A stretch of DNA of 64,000 nt from Saccharopolyspora erythraea NRRL 2338 (GTDB taxonomy: Bacteria > Actinomycetota > Actinomycetes > Mycobacteriales > Pseudonocardiaceae). How positions within the stretch are numbered: the stretch's first letter is position 1; every line of letters starts with the position of its first letter. Below, piece by piece: positions 6,244-15,842 of this stretch. The stretch lies in assembly GCF_000062885.1 (NCBI RefSeq), contig NC_009142.1:7181584-7245583 (forward strand), in the 5' to 3' direction. The notes below the pieces were generated by a model, which was not told where the DNA came from, did no database searches, and saw only the letters and a program-made list of their open reading frames with translations. Both the position numbers and the translations under genes were made by a program.

Positions 6244-9072
6244 TCAGCTGCTGCGCGGCACGTGCAGCGGTCCCATCGACAGGATGGTGCGGAACTCCCG
6301 CGCCGGTATCGGCCGCGAGAACAGCCAGCCCTGGTAGGCGTCGACACCGACCCCGCACAGCACGTGGAACTGCGTCGCGGTCTCCACGCCCTCGGCGACG
6401 CACTGCCTGCCCATCGCCCGCGCCATGTCGACGACCGCCCGCGCGACCGCGAAGTCCGACGCGTCGCCGCCGACGCCGGAGACGAAGCGGCGGTCGACCT
6501 TGATGATCTGCGCGGGCAGGTCCTTGAGGCGGGCCAGCGAGGAGTAGCCGGTGCCGAAGTCGTCGACGGCGAAGCGCACGCCCCGCTGGACCAGCTCGCC
6601 CATCGCGTGCCTGGTCCGCGACGGCAGGTCCACCAGCGCGGTCTCCACCAGCTCCAGGATCACCCGGTGCCAGTCGATGCCGACGTCGGCGACCACGTCG
6701 GCCACGGTGTCGACGAAGTCCGGTCCGCCCGGCACCAGTCCCGCCAGGTTCACCGCGACGCCGACCTGCCTGCCGTTGGAGCTCGGCCAGCTCGCCGCCT
6801 CCTTCAGCGCGGTGCGCAGGACCCAGCGGTCCAGCTCGCGCAGCAGGTCGCCCTGCTCGGCGACCGGCAGGAACGCGTCGGGGCTGAGCAGCCCCCGGTC
6901 CGGGTGCGGCCAGCGCACCAGCGCCTCGGCGGTGACGATCGAGCCGTCCGAGCTCACCACCGGCTGGTAGTACAGGGTCAGCCCGTCGTTGTTCAGCGCG
7001 TCGCGCAGCTGTCCCTCCAGGTGCAGCTGGCGGTCCGCCGATGCCATCAGCGCCGGGCTGGCCAGCGACACCTTGCCCGCGCCGCGCCGCTTGGCCTCGA
7101 ACATCGCCGCGTCGGCGAACCGCAGCAGGTCCTCGCCGCCCGCGCCGCTGCCGTTGGGCACGGCGGCACCGATGGAGGCCGACACCCGGATGAGCTGGCC
7201 GTGCACCGGCACCGCGGTGCGCAGCAGGCCGGCCACGCGGGTGGCGAGCTGGTCGACCCCGCCGACGGTGCCGATGTCGCGGCAGATGATCACGAACTCG
7301 TCGCCGGACAGCCGCGCCGCGGTGCAGCCGTCGGGCAGCCCGCCCTCCAGCCGCCTGGCCAGCGCGACCAGCAGCTCGTCACCGGCGTCGTGGCCCAGCG
7401 AATCGTTTACCCGCTTGAAGTTGTCGATGTCGCAGAACAGCACTGCCACGCCCTCGGCGGAGTCCGCGCGCCCGAGCAGGTGGCCCAGCAGGTCCTTGAC
7501 CGCAGCGCGGTTCGGCAGCCCGGTCAGGTCGTCGTGGGTGGCCTGGTAGCGCAGCGCCTCAGCGGCGCGGCGGCGCTCGGTGATGTCCTGGAACACCACC
7601 AGCCAGAACCGGGTCCCGTCGTCCTGCACCGACAGCGCGACGTGCAGCTCGCAGTACACCGGCTCCCCGTCGGAGCGGATCAGCAGCCGCTGCGGGACCT
7701 TGCGGCGGCCGCTGCCGCGACCGCCCTGGTGCGAGGCGGTCTGCAGCCGCATCCCGTCCTCGTCGGGGTGGGTCATGTCCTGCGCGGTCATGCCGCGCAG
7801 CTGGTCGAGCCGGTAGCCGAGCAGGTCGCACAGCGCGTCGTTGGCGTCGACCAGCCGCTCGGCCTGGTCGAACAGCCCGATGCCCACCGGGGTGACCGCG
7901 ACCAGATCGGTGAAGCGCTGGCTGGACCGCTCCATGCGGGTCACCGCGGTGCGCTGCTCGGTGACGTCCTGCGCCGTGCCGACCAGCAGCGTCCTGCCGT
8001 CGGCGTCGCGGACCGCGGTGCCGTGCATGCGCAGGATGCGCACCGCGCCGTCGCCGCGCAGGTAGCGGTGCTCGACCTCGATCGGGTCGTGCTCCTCGAC
8101 CAGCGGGCGCCACGCGTTGCGCACCCACACCCGGTCGTCGGGGTGGACCGCGGCGACGTAGGACTCGAAGGAGATCACCGTCTCCGAGCTCTTGCCGATG
8201 ATCTCGTGCAGCATCTCGGAGAGGCGGATGTTGTCGGTGGCCGGATCCCACTCCCAGGTGCCCAGCCGGGCGACGCGCTGCGCGTCGTGCAGCTTGCGGC
8301 GCTCGTCGCGGAGCCTGCGCTCCAGGTAGCGGTGCTCGGTGACGTCCTGGACGGTGCCCTGCAGCCGCTCCAGCCTGCCGTCGCCGCCGTACTCGGCGCG
8401 GGCGGTGCACAGGTAGACGCGGCTGCCGCCGCGGTCGCGCAGCTCGACCTCGATCAGGCTGCCCTCGGGGATCCGGCGGATCTGCCGTTCGAAGTCCTCG
8501 GCCTTCTGCCGGTCCTCCGGGTGCACGGCGTCGACCAGGTCGGCGGGGTTGCCGGTGTCGGCGGCTCCGGAGGCGGCGAACAGCTCCTCCAGCACGGGGC
8601 TGCGGTAGAACTCACCGGTGCCGGGGTAGTAGATCCAGCTGCCGACCTTGGCCATCCGCTGCGCGTCGATCAGCCGGGTGCGCTCGTCGTTGGCCGGGGC
8701 ACCGGACTGCGGGGTGGGATCGGCCGCCACCAGGTCCGAGACGTCGACCAGCACGGTCACGCGCAGCCGTTCGTCCTCCTCGTGCGGCCAGCTCACCGGA
8801 CGGACCGACACCTCGCCGTCGCGGCCCTTGAGCTTGGCGACGGGGCCGTCGCCGACGACCAGGTCGGTGAGCCTGCGGCCGATCAGCGCGGCCGAGGTGG
8901 TCTCCCCCGCCAGCCGCACGGCCTGACCGGTCGCCCGCACCACGACGCCCCCGGCATCGGTGAGCAGCGCGGGGGCGGCGGGCATCACCAGCGCCTCGGC
9001 CTCCCATTCGAGTCCACCGTCGACGTCGAGCACACCGGAGGCACGTCGGATCCTTTCGCTCCGATCGGTCAA
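6244..9072 (-). CDS. Multi-PAS GGDEF/EAL cyclic-di-GMP turnover protein
   Basis: About 942 residues from the TTG at 9072, which has AGGAGG seven bases upstream; the frame stays open to a GTG at 9132. Four PAS/PAC-like sensory segments occupy roughly the first 520 residues, with repeated links such as GTVQDVTEHRYLERRL, GTAQDVTEQRTAV and VVFQDITERRRAAEALRYQ. Next comes a GGDEF domain (CDIDNFKRVNDSLGHDAGDELLVAL, active-site loop RLSGDEF), then an EAL domain with TAEALVRW, DDFGTGYSSL and CVAEGVET. The EAL motif set is complete, so c-di-GMP hydrolysis is likely. The GGDEF loop is SGDEF and the RxxD inhibitory site is absent (PDGC in its place). No membrane span is evident, so it is probably cytosolic. 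It is monocistronic, with no target gene next to it. Confidence 0.88.
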   Translation of the reverse strand: MTDRSERIRRASGVLDVDGGLEWEAEALVMPAAPALLTDAGGVVVRATGQAVRLAGETTSAALIGRRLTDLVVGDGPVAKLKGRDGEVSVRPVSWPHEEDERLRVTVLVDVSDLVAADPTPQSGAPANDERTRLIDAQRMAKVGSWIYYPGTGEFYRSPVLEELFAASGAADTGNPADLVDAVHPEDRQKAEDFERQIRRIPEGSLIEVELRDRGGSRVYLCTARAEYGGDGRLERLQGTVQDVTEHRYLERRLRDERRKLHDAQRVARLGTWEWDPATDNIRLSEMLHEIIGKSSETVISFESYVAAVHPDDRVWVRNAWRPLVEEHDPIEVEHRYLRGDGAVRILRMHGTAVRDADGRTLLVGTAQDVTEQRTAVTRMERSSQRFTDLVAVTPVGIGLFDQAERLVDANDALCDLLGYRLDQLRGMTAQDMTHPDEDGMRLQTASHQGGRGSGRRKVPQRLLIRSDGEPVYCELHVALSVQDDGTRFWLVVFQDITERRRAAEALRYQATHDDLTGLPNRAAVKDLLGHLLGRADSAEGVAVLFCDIDNFKRVNDSLGHDAGDELLVALARRLEGGLPDGCTAARLSGDEFVIICRDIGTVGGVDQLATRVAGLLRTAVPVHGQLIRVSASIGAAVPNGSGAGGEDLLRFADAAMFEAKRRGAGKVSLASPALMASADRQLHLEGQLRDALNNDGLTLYYQPVVSSDGSIVTAEALVRWPHPDRGLLSPDAFLPVAEQGDLLRELDRWVLRTALKEAASWPSSNGRQVGVAVNLAGLVPGGPDFVDTVADVVADVGIDWHRVILELVETALVDLPSRTRHAMGELVQRGVRFAVDDFGTGYSSLARLKDLPAQIIKVDRRFVSGVGGDASDFAVARAVVDMARAMGRQCVAEGVETATQFHVLCGVGVDAYQGWLFSRPIPAREFRTILSMGPLHVPRSS

Positions 9073-9360
9073 CAGCACCCCTCCTGCGTAGCGGCCGCGT
9101 TCCGCGGGCACACCACCGACTCGCGCCAGCACGCCGCGAACGAGTGACCGGAACCACAGCGAACTCCGGAGCTGACCTTACCGGCATGGACCAGTCGGCC
9201 ATGCCACGGTGCAGCGCAACTCACGTGTGGCTACCTTCCGGACACGTTCCGACGGTTGTCTGTGCCCTACTGGGTGACTAACCGCACTCGCAATGATGAC
9301 GCCGAAAGGGAAAAACGGTTGCCAGGTCACCCCGTTTCAACCGCCGCCAGGCAGGCGACA

Positions 9361-9399
9361 GGGCCGAAGTCTCACCACTTCAGGTGAACACTTCGGCCC
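9361..9399 (-). terminator. Terminator hairpin downstream of malic enzyme
   Basis: GGGCCGAAGT at 9361-9370 pairs with ACTTCGGCCC at 9390-9399, and the interior TCACC (9372-9376) pairs with GGTGA (9383-9387), giving a long two-part stem. It lies 57 bp past the malic enzyme stop codon at 9456. The remaining intergenic sequence 9073-9360 shows no convincing gene. Confidence 0.65.
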
Positions 9400-9455
9400 T
9401 GCCTATCGCCCGTACAGGTCAACGCGGATTGCGGGCACCCTCCGCGCGCGGCCGG

Positions 9456-10658
9456 TCAGCTCGGAGCGACGCCGTCCTCGCGCGCCGCCCGCGCCACCGC
9501 GGCGGTGACCTCGGGAGCGACCCGCGGGTCCAGCGGGCTGGGGACGATGTGGTCGGCCGAGAGGTCGTCGGCGGCGACCGCGGCGATCGCCTCCGCCGCC
9601 GCGACCTTCATCCGGTCGGTGATCATCCGCGAGCCCGCCTCCAGCGCACCCCGGAAGATGCCCGGGAACGCCAGCACGTTGTTGATCTGGTTCGGGAAGT
9701 CGCTGCGGCCGGTGGCCACGACCGAGGCGTGCCTGGCGGCCACGTCGGGCAGGATCTCGGGGTCGGGGTTGGACAGCGCGAACACGATCGCGCCCTCGGC
9801 CATCGTGCTGATCTCCTCCTCGGAGATCTTGCCGCCGGAGACCCCGACCAGCACGTCGGCGCCCTTGATGGCGTCGGCCAGCGCACCGGTCACGCCGCGC
9901 GGGTTGGTGTAGCCGAGCAGCTCCTGCTTGATCGGGGTGAGGTTGTCGCGGCCCTCGTGGATGACCCCGCGCGAGTCGGTCACGATGATCTCGCCGACCC
10001 CGGCGGTGTGCAGGATCTTCGCGCACGCCACACCGGCCGCGCCGGCACCGGCGATGACGACCCGCAGCGAGCCGAGCTCGCGGCCGACGACCTTGGCGGC
10101 GTTGGTCAGCGCCGCCAGCGTCACCACGGCGGTGCCGTGCTGGTCGTCGTGCATGACCGGGCAGTCCAGCGCCTCGACCAGCCGCCGCTCCAGCTCGAAG
10201 CAGCGCGGCGCGGCGATGTCCTCCAGGTTCACCGCGCCGAACGACGGGCGCAGCCGGACCAGGGTCTCCACGATCTCGTCGACGTCGGTGGTGTCGAGCA
10301 CCAGCGGGATCGAGTTGAGCCCGCCGAACTCCTTGAACAGCGCGGACTTGCCCTCCATGACCGGCAGCGAGGCCCGGGGGCCGATGTCGCCGAGGCCGAG
10401 CACCGCGGTGCCGTCGCTGACCACCGCGACGAGTTGCTGGGTCCAGGTGTAGCGGTCGGCGAGCGAGGCGTCGGCGGCGATGGCGCGGCTCACCTTGGCC
10501 ACCCCGGGGGTGTAGGCGATCGAGAGGTCGCGGGCGCTGGTCAGCGGTGCGGTCACGCCGACGCCGAGCTTGCCCCCCTCGTGGGCCTGGAAGATCTCCT
10601 GGTCGGTCAGGTCCGACCCGGTCCCGCTGCTCGCGGTGCGGTCGTTCACGGTGGTCAC
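9456..10658 (-). CDS. NAD(P)-dependent malic enzyme
   Basis: 400 residues, the short bacterial type without the C-terminal phosphotransacetylase-like domain. It converts malate to pyruvate and CO2 with reduction of NAD(P). Family landmarks: the catalytic tyrosine in IAYTPGVAKVSRAI, VVSDGTAVLGLGDIGPRASLPVMEGKSALFKEFGG with the conserved lysine region, DVDEIVETLVRL, the metal-binding EDIAAPRCFELE and MHDDQHGTAVVTLAAL, and a nucleotide fold VVIAGAGAAGVACAKIL. The GTG start at 10658 has GGAGGG upstream. The enzyme is cytosolic and anaplerotic/cataplerotic. Cofactor preference is not decided by the visible motifs. Confidence 0.93.
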   Translation of the reverse strand: MTTVNDRTASSGTGSDLTDQEIFQAHEGGKLGVGVTAPLTSARDLSIAYTPGVAKVSRAIAADASLADRYTWTQQLVAVVSDGTAVLGLGDIGPRASLPVMEGKSALFKEFGGLNSIPLVLDTTDVDEIVETLVRLRPSFGAVNLEDIAAPRCFELERRLVEALDCPVMHDDQHGTAVVTLAALTNAAKVVGRELGSLRVVIAGAGAAGVACAKILHTAGVGEIIVTDSRGVIHEGRDNLTPIKQELLGYTNPRGVTGALADAIKGADVLVGVSGGKISEEEISTMAEGAIVFALSNPDPEILPDVAARHASVVATGRSDFPNQINNVLAFPGIFRGALEAGSRMITDRMKVAAAEAIAAVAADDLSADHIVPSPLDPRVAPEVTAAVARAAREDGVAPS

Positions 10659-11308
10659 GGCGTCCCTCCTGTTGCCATGGCCTGAGGCGCGGAGTCGGGG
10701 CTCCGTTCCTGGCGAATGGGCGGCGAGCTGCCGCCCGGGCGAAGACCCCGGCAGGCTCGGGCGGTACCGAGCGGGCGGGCGTCTCGAACTACCGGTTCCG
10801 GCCGTCCTGGTGCGGACAGCGGCTCGGTGGACGCTGCGGTCCGGCCAGTGTGGCAGGTGGTCCTGCCACTGTCAGCGATCGGGATCACATCCCACCAGCC
10901 TCTTCAACATTTTGTCAATCTGGCTGTGAGGCCTGCGCGGCCGATGGTGTCCCGCGCGTGATGCCCGGCGTCCTTGCCGGGATCAACCCGCGAGCACCCG
11001 GACCGAATTCCCGTGCGCGGTGTCGGGATCATCCGAACCGGCCCTTTAGTGATACCGAAAAATTCTCGTCCTGTCGCAGCGATTTACCAAGAACACGCCG
11101 TCGAACTTGACGCAAACGGAAATCCATCGCGTAGTTCTTGATCTGGCGCCCGAAATGTCGGAAAAACTCGGCGGCCACCATCACCCGCGTGGCCCAGTGC
11201 GTCGCCGATCACCGGCGATCACCGGCGCGGGACCTGGCATCCGGACATGTCGCGCAGCGCCAACCCGCCTGCGCCCGCGCCGAAGCACCGACCATAGGCT
11301 TTTCGACC
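10659..11308. other. 650-bp divergent intergenic region, no gene recognised
   Basis: This stretch separates malic enzyme (minus) from the sugar epimerase (plus). Short open frames here have no family features. A possible minus-strand promoter for malic enzyme is TTGACA (10918-10913) with TGGGAT (10894-10889), spacing 18. A weak plus-strand candidate is TTGACG (11107-11112) with TAGTTC (11132-11137). GATCACCGGC occurs twice in direct repeat at about 11207-11226. The AT content rises between about 11040 and 11170 compared with its surroundings. Confidence 0.4.
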
Positions 11309-11914
11309 GTGCAGGCACGTCAACTTGAGATCACCGGCGCGTTCGAGTTCAGCCCCAGGTCGTTCCCCGACCACCGCGGGCTGTTCGTGGCGCCCTACCA
11401 GGAAGCCGCGTTCGTCGAGGCCACCGGGCACGCGCTGCGGGTCGCCCAGACCAACCACAGCGTCTCGGCGCGCAACGTGGTGCGCGGTGTGCACTTCTCG
11501 GATGTGCCACCGGGCCAGGCGAAGTACATCTACTGCGCGCAGGGCGCCATGCTGGACTTCGTGATCGACATCCGCGTGGGCTCCCCGACCTTCGGGCGCT
11601 GGGAGGCCGTGCGCCTGGACTCCGCCGAGTACCGCGCCGTCTACCTGGCCGAAGGTCTCGGCCACGCGTTCGCGGCGCTGACCGACGACACGGCGGTGGC
11701 CTACTTCTGCTCGACGCCGTACAACCCGTCCGCCGAGCACGGCATCAACCCGCTGGACCCCGACCTCGGCCTGCCGTGGGGCGACCTCGACGGCGAGCCG
11801 ATCCTGTCCGACAAGGACCGCGACGCCCCGGGCCTGGCCGAGGCCGCCGCGTCCGGTCTGCTGCCCGACTACCGAGACTGCCTGGCCCACTACGAGAAGC
11901 TGCGCAGCGAGTAG
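11309..11914 (+). CDS. dTDP-4-dehydro-6-deoxyglucose 3,5-epimerase family protein (RmlC/NovW/EvaD-like)
   Basis: 201 residues from the GTG at 11309, which gives the family N-terminus VQARQLEITGAFEFSPRSFPD. The RmlC cupin fold is shown by DHRGLFVAPYQEAAF, QTNHSVSARNVVRGVHF (His62 is the catalytic base position), GQAKYIYCAQGAMLDFVIDIRVGSPTFGRW and VYLAEGLGHAFAAL. It resembles epimerases of antibiotic deoxysugar pathways more than housekeeping RmlC in its VRGVHF and YLAEGLGHAF segments. It would epimerise C3 and/or C5 of a dTDP-4-keto-6-deoxyhexose. No dTDP-glucose synthase, dehydratase or glycosyltransferase is adjacent, so it is an orphan in this window and may serve a cell-wall or natural-product pathway encoded elsewhere. 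Confidence 0.87.
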   Translation: MQARQLEITGAFEFSPRSFPDHRGLFVAPYQEAAFVEATGHALRVAQTNHSVSARNVVRGVHFSDVPPGQAKYIYCAQGAMLDFVIDIRVGSPTFGRWEAVRLDSAEYRAVYLAEGLGHAFAALTDDTAVAYFCSTPYNPSAEHGINPLDPDLGLPWGDLDGEPILSDKDRDAPGLAEAAASGLLPDYRDCLAHYEKLRSE

Positions 11915-11919
11915 GACGT

Positions 11920-11950
11920 GCGGGCGGGGATCCCGTGCCGCCCCGCCCGC
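11920..11950. terminator. Bidirectional terminator between convergent epimerase and cholesterol oxidase genes
   Basis: GCGGGCGGGG at 11920-11929 pairs perfectly with CCCCGCCCGC at 11941-11950 around an 11-base loop. It lies between the stop codons at 11914 (plus) and 11956 (minus). Confidence 0.6.
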
Positions 11951-11955
11951 GGCGC

Positions 11956-13569
<1,614 letters not shown>

Positions 13570-13635
13570 TCATGCGTTGCGCCGCGGCCCGCACCCAACG
13601 GGCGCGAAGGATTTTCACGTAAACGTTGTAAACCT

Positions 13636-13654
13636 GAGTGAACGTGTATCACTC
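13636..13654. promoter_or_regulatory. Palindromic candidate operator upstream of cholesterol oxidase
   Basis: GAGTGA (13636-13641) and TCACTC (13649-13654) form a perfect inverted repeat around the 7-base spacer ACGTGTA. It lies 76-94 bp upstream of the choD start and just touches the sodX stop codon at 13653. The local sequence is AT-richer than its surroundings. The size suits a TetR- or GntR-type dimer; the regulator is unknown. Confidence 0.4.
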
Positions 13655-13976
13655 ACCGTATCCGCCCGGGCCGCGGCCACAGCCGCCAGCCGACCACTCC
13701 CAGCACCTCGGCGGGCCCCAGATCACGCGAGTCGGTCGAACCGAAGGCGTTGTCGCCCTCGACGTGCCAGCCACCGCCGTCTGGCCGCACCGCGCGCTTC
13801 ACCGAGAGCTGGCCGGGACGTCGCTCCCAGCGCACCAGCACCACCGCGCCGGCCCGCGGGCGGGCGCGCAACCGCAGCAACACGACGTCGCGGTCGCGCA
13901 ACGTCGGCACCATCGAGGGCCCGCGCACCAGCAGGCGTCGCCACGGCCATCGGCCCAGAACCACCACGGCTCCCAT
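13653..13976 (-). CDS. sodX: Nickel-type superoxide dismutase maturation protease (S26/S24-like)
   Basis: 107 residues from the ATG at 13976, preceded by GGAGGGG. It has the signal-peptidase-type order: a short hydrophobic N-terminus (MGAVVVLGRWPWRRLLVRG), the serine motif GPSMVPTL, then DVVLLRLRARPRAGAVVLVRW and the lysine-containing SVKRAVRPDGGGWHVEGDN. The family SodX/CbiX removes the N-terminal leader of Ni-SOD so that the mature protein begins with the nickel-binding histidine. It is divergent from sodN with 126 bp between the starts, which supports the assignment strongly. An in-frame extension upstream to 14087 lacks family similarity. Confidence 0.9.
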   Translation of the reverse strand: MGAVVVLGRWPWRRLLVRGPSMVPTLRDRDVVLLRLRARPRAGAVVLVRWERRPGQLSVKRAVRPDGGGWHVEGDNAFGSTDSRDLGPAEVLGVVGWRLWPRPGRIR

Positions 13977-14102
13977 CCTGCCCCTCCGGTGCCGCGGTCC
14001 ACGTCGCGGGAACAAGATCCATGGCGGGCACGACAAGGAGAACGCGAGGCGGGTATCCGGTAGGGTCCGTGCTGTCGGAGCATTCACTGTCAGGGAGGAA
14101 TG

Positions 14103-14510
14103 ATGCGGCTACTGTCGCGAATCCTCAGCCCGCGTCTTGAGGCGACCGCGCACTGCGATCTGCCGTGCGGCGTTTACGACCCGGCTCAGGCCCGGATCGA
14201 GGCTGAGTCCGTAAAGGCTATCCAGGAGAAGTACCAGGCCAACGAGGACCAGGAGTTCCGCACCCGCGCGATCCTGATCGCCGAGCAGCGGTCCGAGCTG
14301 GTCAAGCACCACCTGTGGGTGCTGTGGACGGACTACTTCAAGCCGCCGCACTTCGAGAAGTACCCGCAGCTGCACGAACTGGTCAACAAGGCCACCAAGG
14401 CCGCCGGCGCCACCGGCACCAAGGGTTCGATGGACCCGGCCAAGGGCCAGGAGCTGCTGGACTACATCGCCGAGATCGACAAGATCTTCTGGGAGACCAA
14501 GCAGGGCTGA
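14103..14510 (+). CDS. sodN: Nickel-containing superoxide dismutase precursor
   Basis: 135 residues from the second ATG (14103), which is better spaced from GGGAGGA than the immediately adjacent ATG at 14100. A short leader (MRLLSRILSPRLEATA) precedes the Ni-hook HCDLPCGVYD, whose His1, Cys2 and Cys6 bind nickel after leader removal. The rest is the four-helix bundle with KHHLWVLWTDYFKPPHFEKYP and DYIAEIDKIFWETK, diagnostic of SodN. The protein is a cytosolic hexamer that dismutates superoxide. The partner protease sodX lies divergently just upstream, and a strong terminator follows. TAGGGT at 14061-14066 is a possible -10 element, but no clear -35 is seen. Confidence 0.97.
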   Translation: MRLLSRILSPRLEATAHCDLPCGVYDPAQARIEAESVKAIQEKYQANEDQEFRTRAILIAEQRSELVKHHLWVLWTDYFKPPHFEKYPQLHELVNKATKAAGATGTKGSMDPAKGQELLDYIAEIDKIFWETKQG

Positions 14511-14528
14511 GGCCATCCGGTCACAAAG

Positions 14529-14568
14529 GACGCCGACCAGCGGAAACACGTTCCCGTTGGTCGGCGTC
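14529..14568 (+). terminator. Intrinsic terminator of sodN
   Basis: GACGCCGACCA (14529-14539) pairs with TGGTCGGCGTC (14558-14568), and the stem is followed by TTTTTCGT. It is 18 bp past the sodN stop. The remaining 265 bp to the next gene contain no recognised feature. Confidence 0.85.
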
Positions 14569-14833
14569 TTTTTCGTCTTGTGGCCGGCGGCCTTCGGACG
14601 ACCTGAAATCGACCACTGTGGACGGGCAGGACCTCCGCCTCTGGCGGCCGGCCGGGTTCGCATGCGGCAGGAAGGCTTTCGCAAAGGCCGCTGGGCCGTG
14701 TGAAGATCGACCGGTTGTGGCGGTTCCCTGCGCCGGGGAGGCGACGGATACGAGATCGCCGGGAAGCTGGGGACGTTGACCGGAGGCACTGCCGACCCAC
14801 CACGGCAGTGACATGTCCTGATCCGAGGGCAGC

Positions 14834-15829
14834 ATGTCATTGCTGCCATCCCGGCCGCTCACCATTCTTGGTGTCGTGAGCAGTCACGACGTTGTTGTGG
14901 TGGTCTACGACGGGGTCCAGCTACTCGACGTTGCCGGCCCCGTCGAGGTCTTCGACGGCGCTGCACGGGCGACCGGAGGCGGGTACCGGGTCCGAGTGGT
15001 CTCCCCCGGCGGCCGGACCGTGCGGGCGGGCTCCGGCGTCCGCCTGGGCGCGGACGCCGACCTGGCCGACACCGCGCTGCGCCCCGACACGCTCGTCATC
15101 GCGGGCGGCACGGGATTCGCCGACGCGGTCGGCGATCCCGAGGTCGTCGACCACGTCCGCAGGCTGGCAGGCGGAGCGCGTCGCGTCGCCTCCGTGTGCA
15201 CCGGGGCCTTCCTCCTCGCCGAAGCGGGACTGCTGCGCGGCCGCAGCGCCACCACGCACTGGGCGTACTGCGCCGAGCTGGCGCGGACCTATGAGGACGT
15301 CACCGTGCTGCCGGACTCGATCTACGTCCGCGACGCCCCGATGCTGACCGCCGCCGGCGTGACGGCCGGTATCGACCTCGCCCTGGCGATGGTCGAGGAC
15401 GACCACGGCGCCGATGTCGCGCGCACCGTCGCGAAGTGGCTGGTGGTGTTCCTGCAGCGCCCTGGCGGGCAGTCGCAGTTCAGCATCTGGAACCAGAGCC
15501 GCCCGGTACGCGACGAGGCTCTTCGCGAGCTGCTCGGCGACATCGCCGCCCACCCCGCGGGAGACCTGAGCATCACCGCCATGGCGCGGCGGATGTCGAT
15601 GAGCCCCCGCCACTTCAGCCGCCTGTTCACCCGCGAGGTCGGCACCAGCCCCGGCCGCTACGTCGAACGGGCCCGGGTCGAGGCCGCGCGCTCCCTGCTC
15701 GAGGCCGGCCACCGCGGCGTGGCCCGCCGGTGCGGCTTCGGCAGCGCCGAGAGCATGCGCCGCGCGTTCCTGCGCGAGCTCGGGGTGCCGCCGGCCGCTT
15801 ACCGGGACCGCTTCCGGACCGCCAGTTGA
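14834..15829 (+). CDS. GlxA family transcriptional regulator (DJ-1/PfpI domain plus AraC-type HTH)
   Basis: 331 residues. Residues about 18-190 form a DJ-1/PfpI class I amidotransferase-like domain (HDVVVVVYDGVQLLDVAGPVEVFD, LVIAGGTGF, ASVCTGAFLLAEAGLLRGRSATTHW). The C-terminal about 100 residues are an AraC DNA-binding domain with two helix-turn-helices (DLSITAMARRMSMSPRHFSRLFTREVGTSPGRYVERARVEAA and VARRCGFGSAESMRRAFLRELGVPPAAYRDRF). The nucleophile-elbow cysteine (CTG) is retained. The start at 14834 has GAGGG upstream; a GTG at 14875 is an alternative. It is followed after 13 bp by a second PfpI-fold gene, which it probably regulates or is co-transcribed with. Confidence 0.93.
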   Translation: MSLLPSRPLTILGVVSSHDVVVVVYDGVQLLDVAGPVEVFDGAARATGGGYRVRVVSPGGRTVRAGSGVRLGADADLADTALRPDTLVIAGGTGFADAVGDPEVVDHVRRLAGGARRVASVCTGAFLLAEAGLLRGRSATTHWAYCAELARTYEDVTVLPDSIYVRDAPMLTAAGVTAGIDLALAMVEDDHGADVARTVAKWLVVFLQRPGGQSQFSIWNQSRPVRDEALRELLGDIAAHPAGDLSITAMARRMSMSPRHFSRLFTREVGTSPGRYVERARVEAARSLLEAGHRGVARRCGFGSAESMRRAFLRELGVPPAAYRDRFRTAS

Positions 15830-15842
15830 GAGGAAGACCGAG

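Noticed and set aside
11107-11328. Upstream extension of the epimerase reading frame (from 11138)
   Set aside because: The family N-terminus begins at GTG 11309 (QARQLEITGAFEF); the upstream residues are unrelated.
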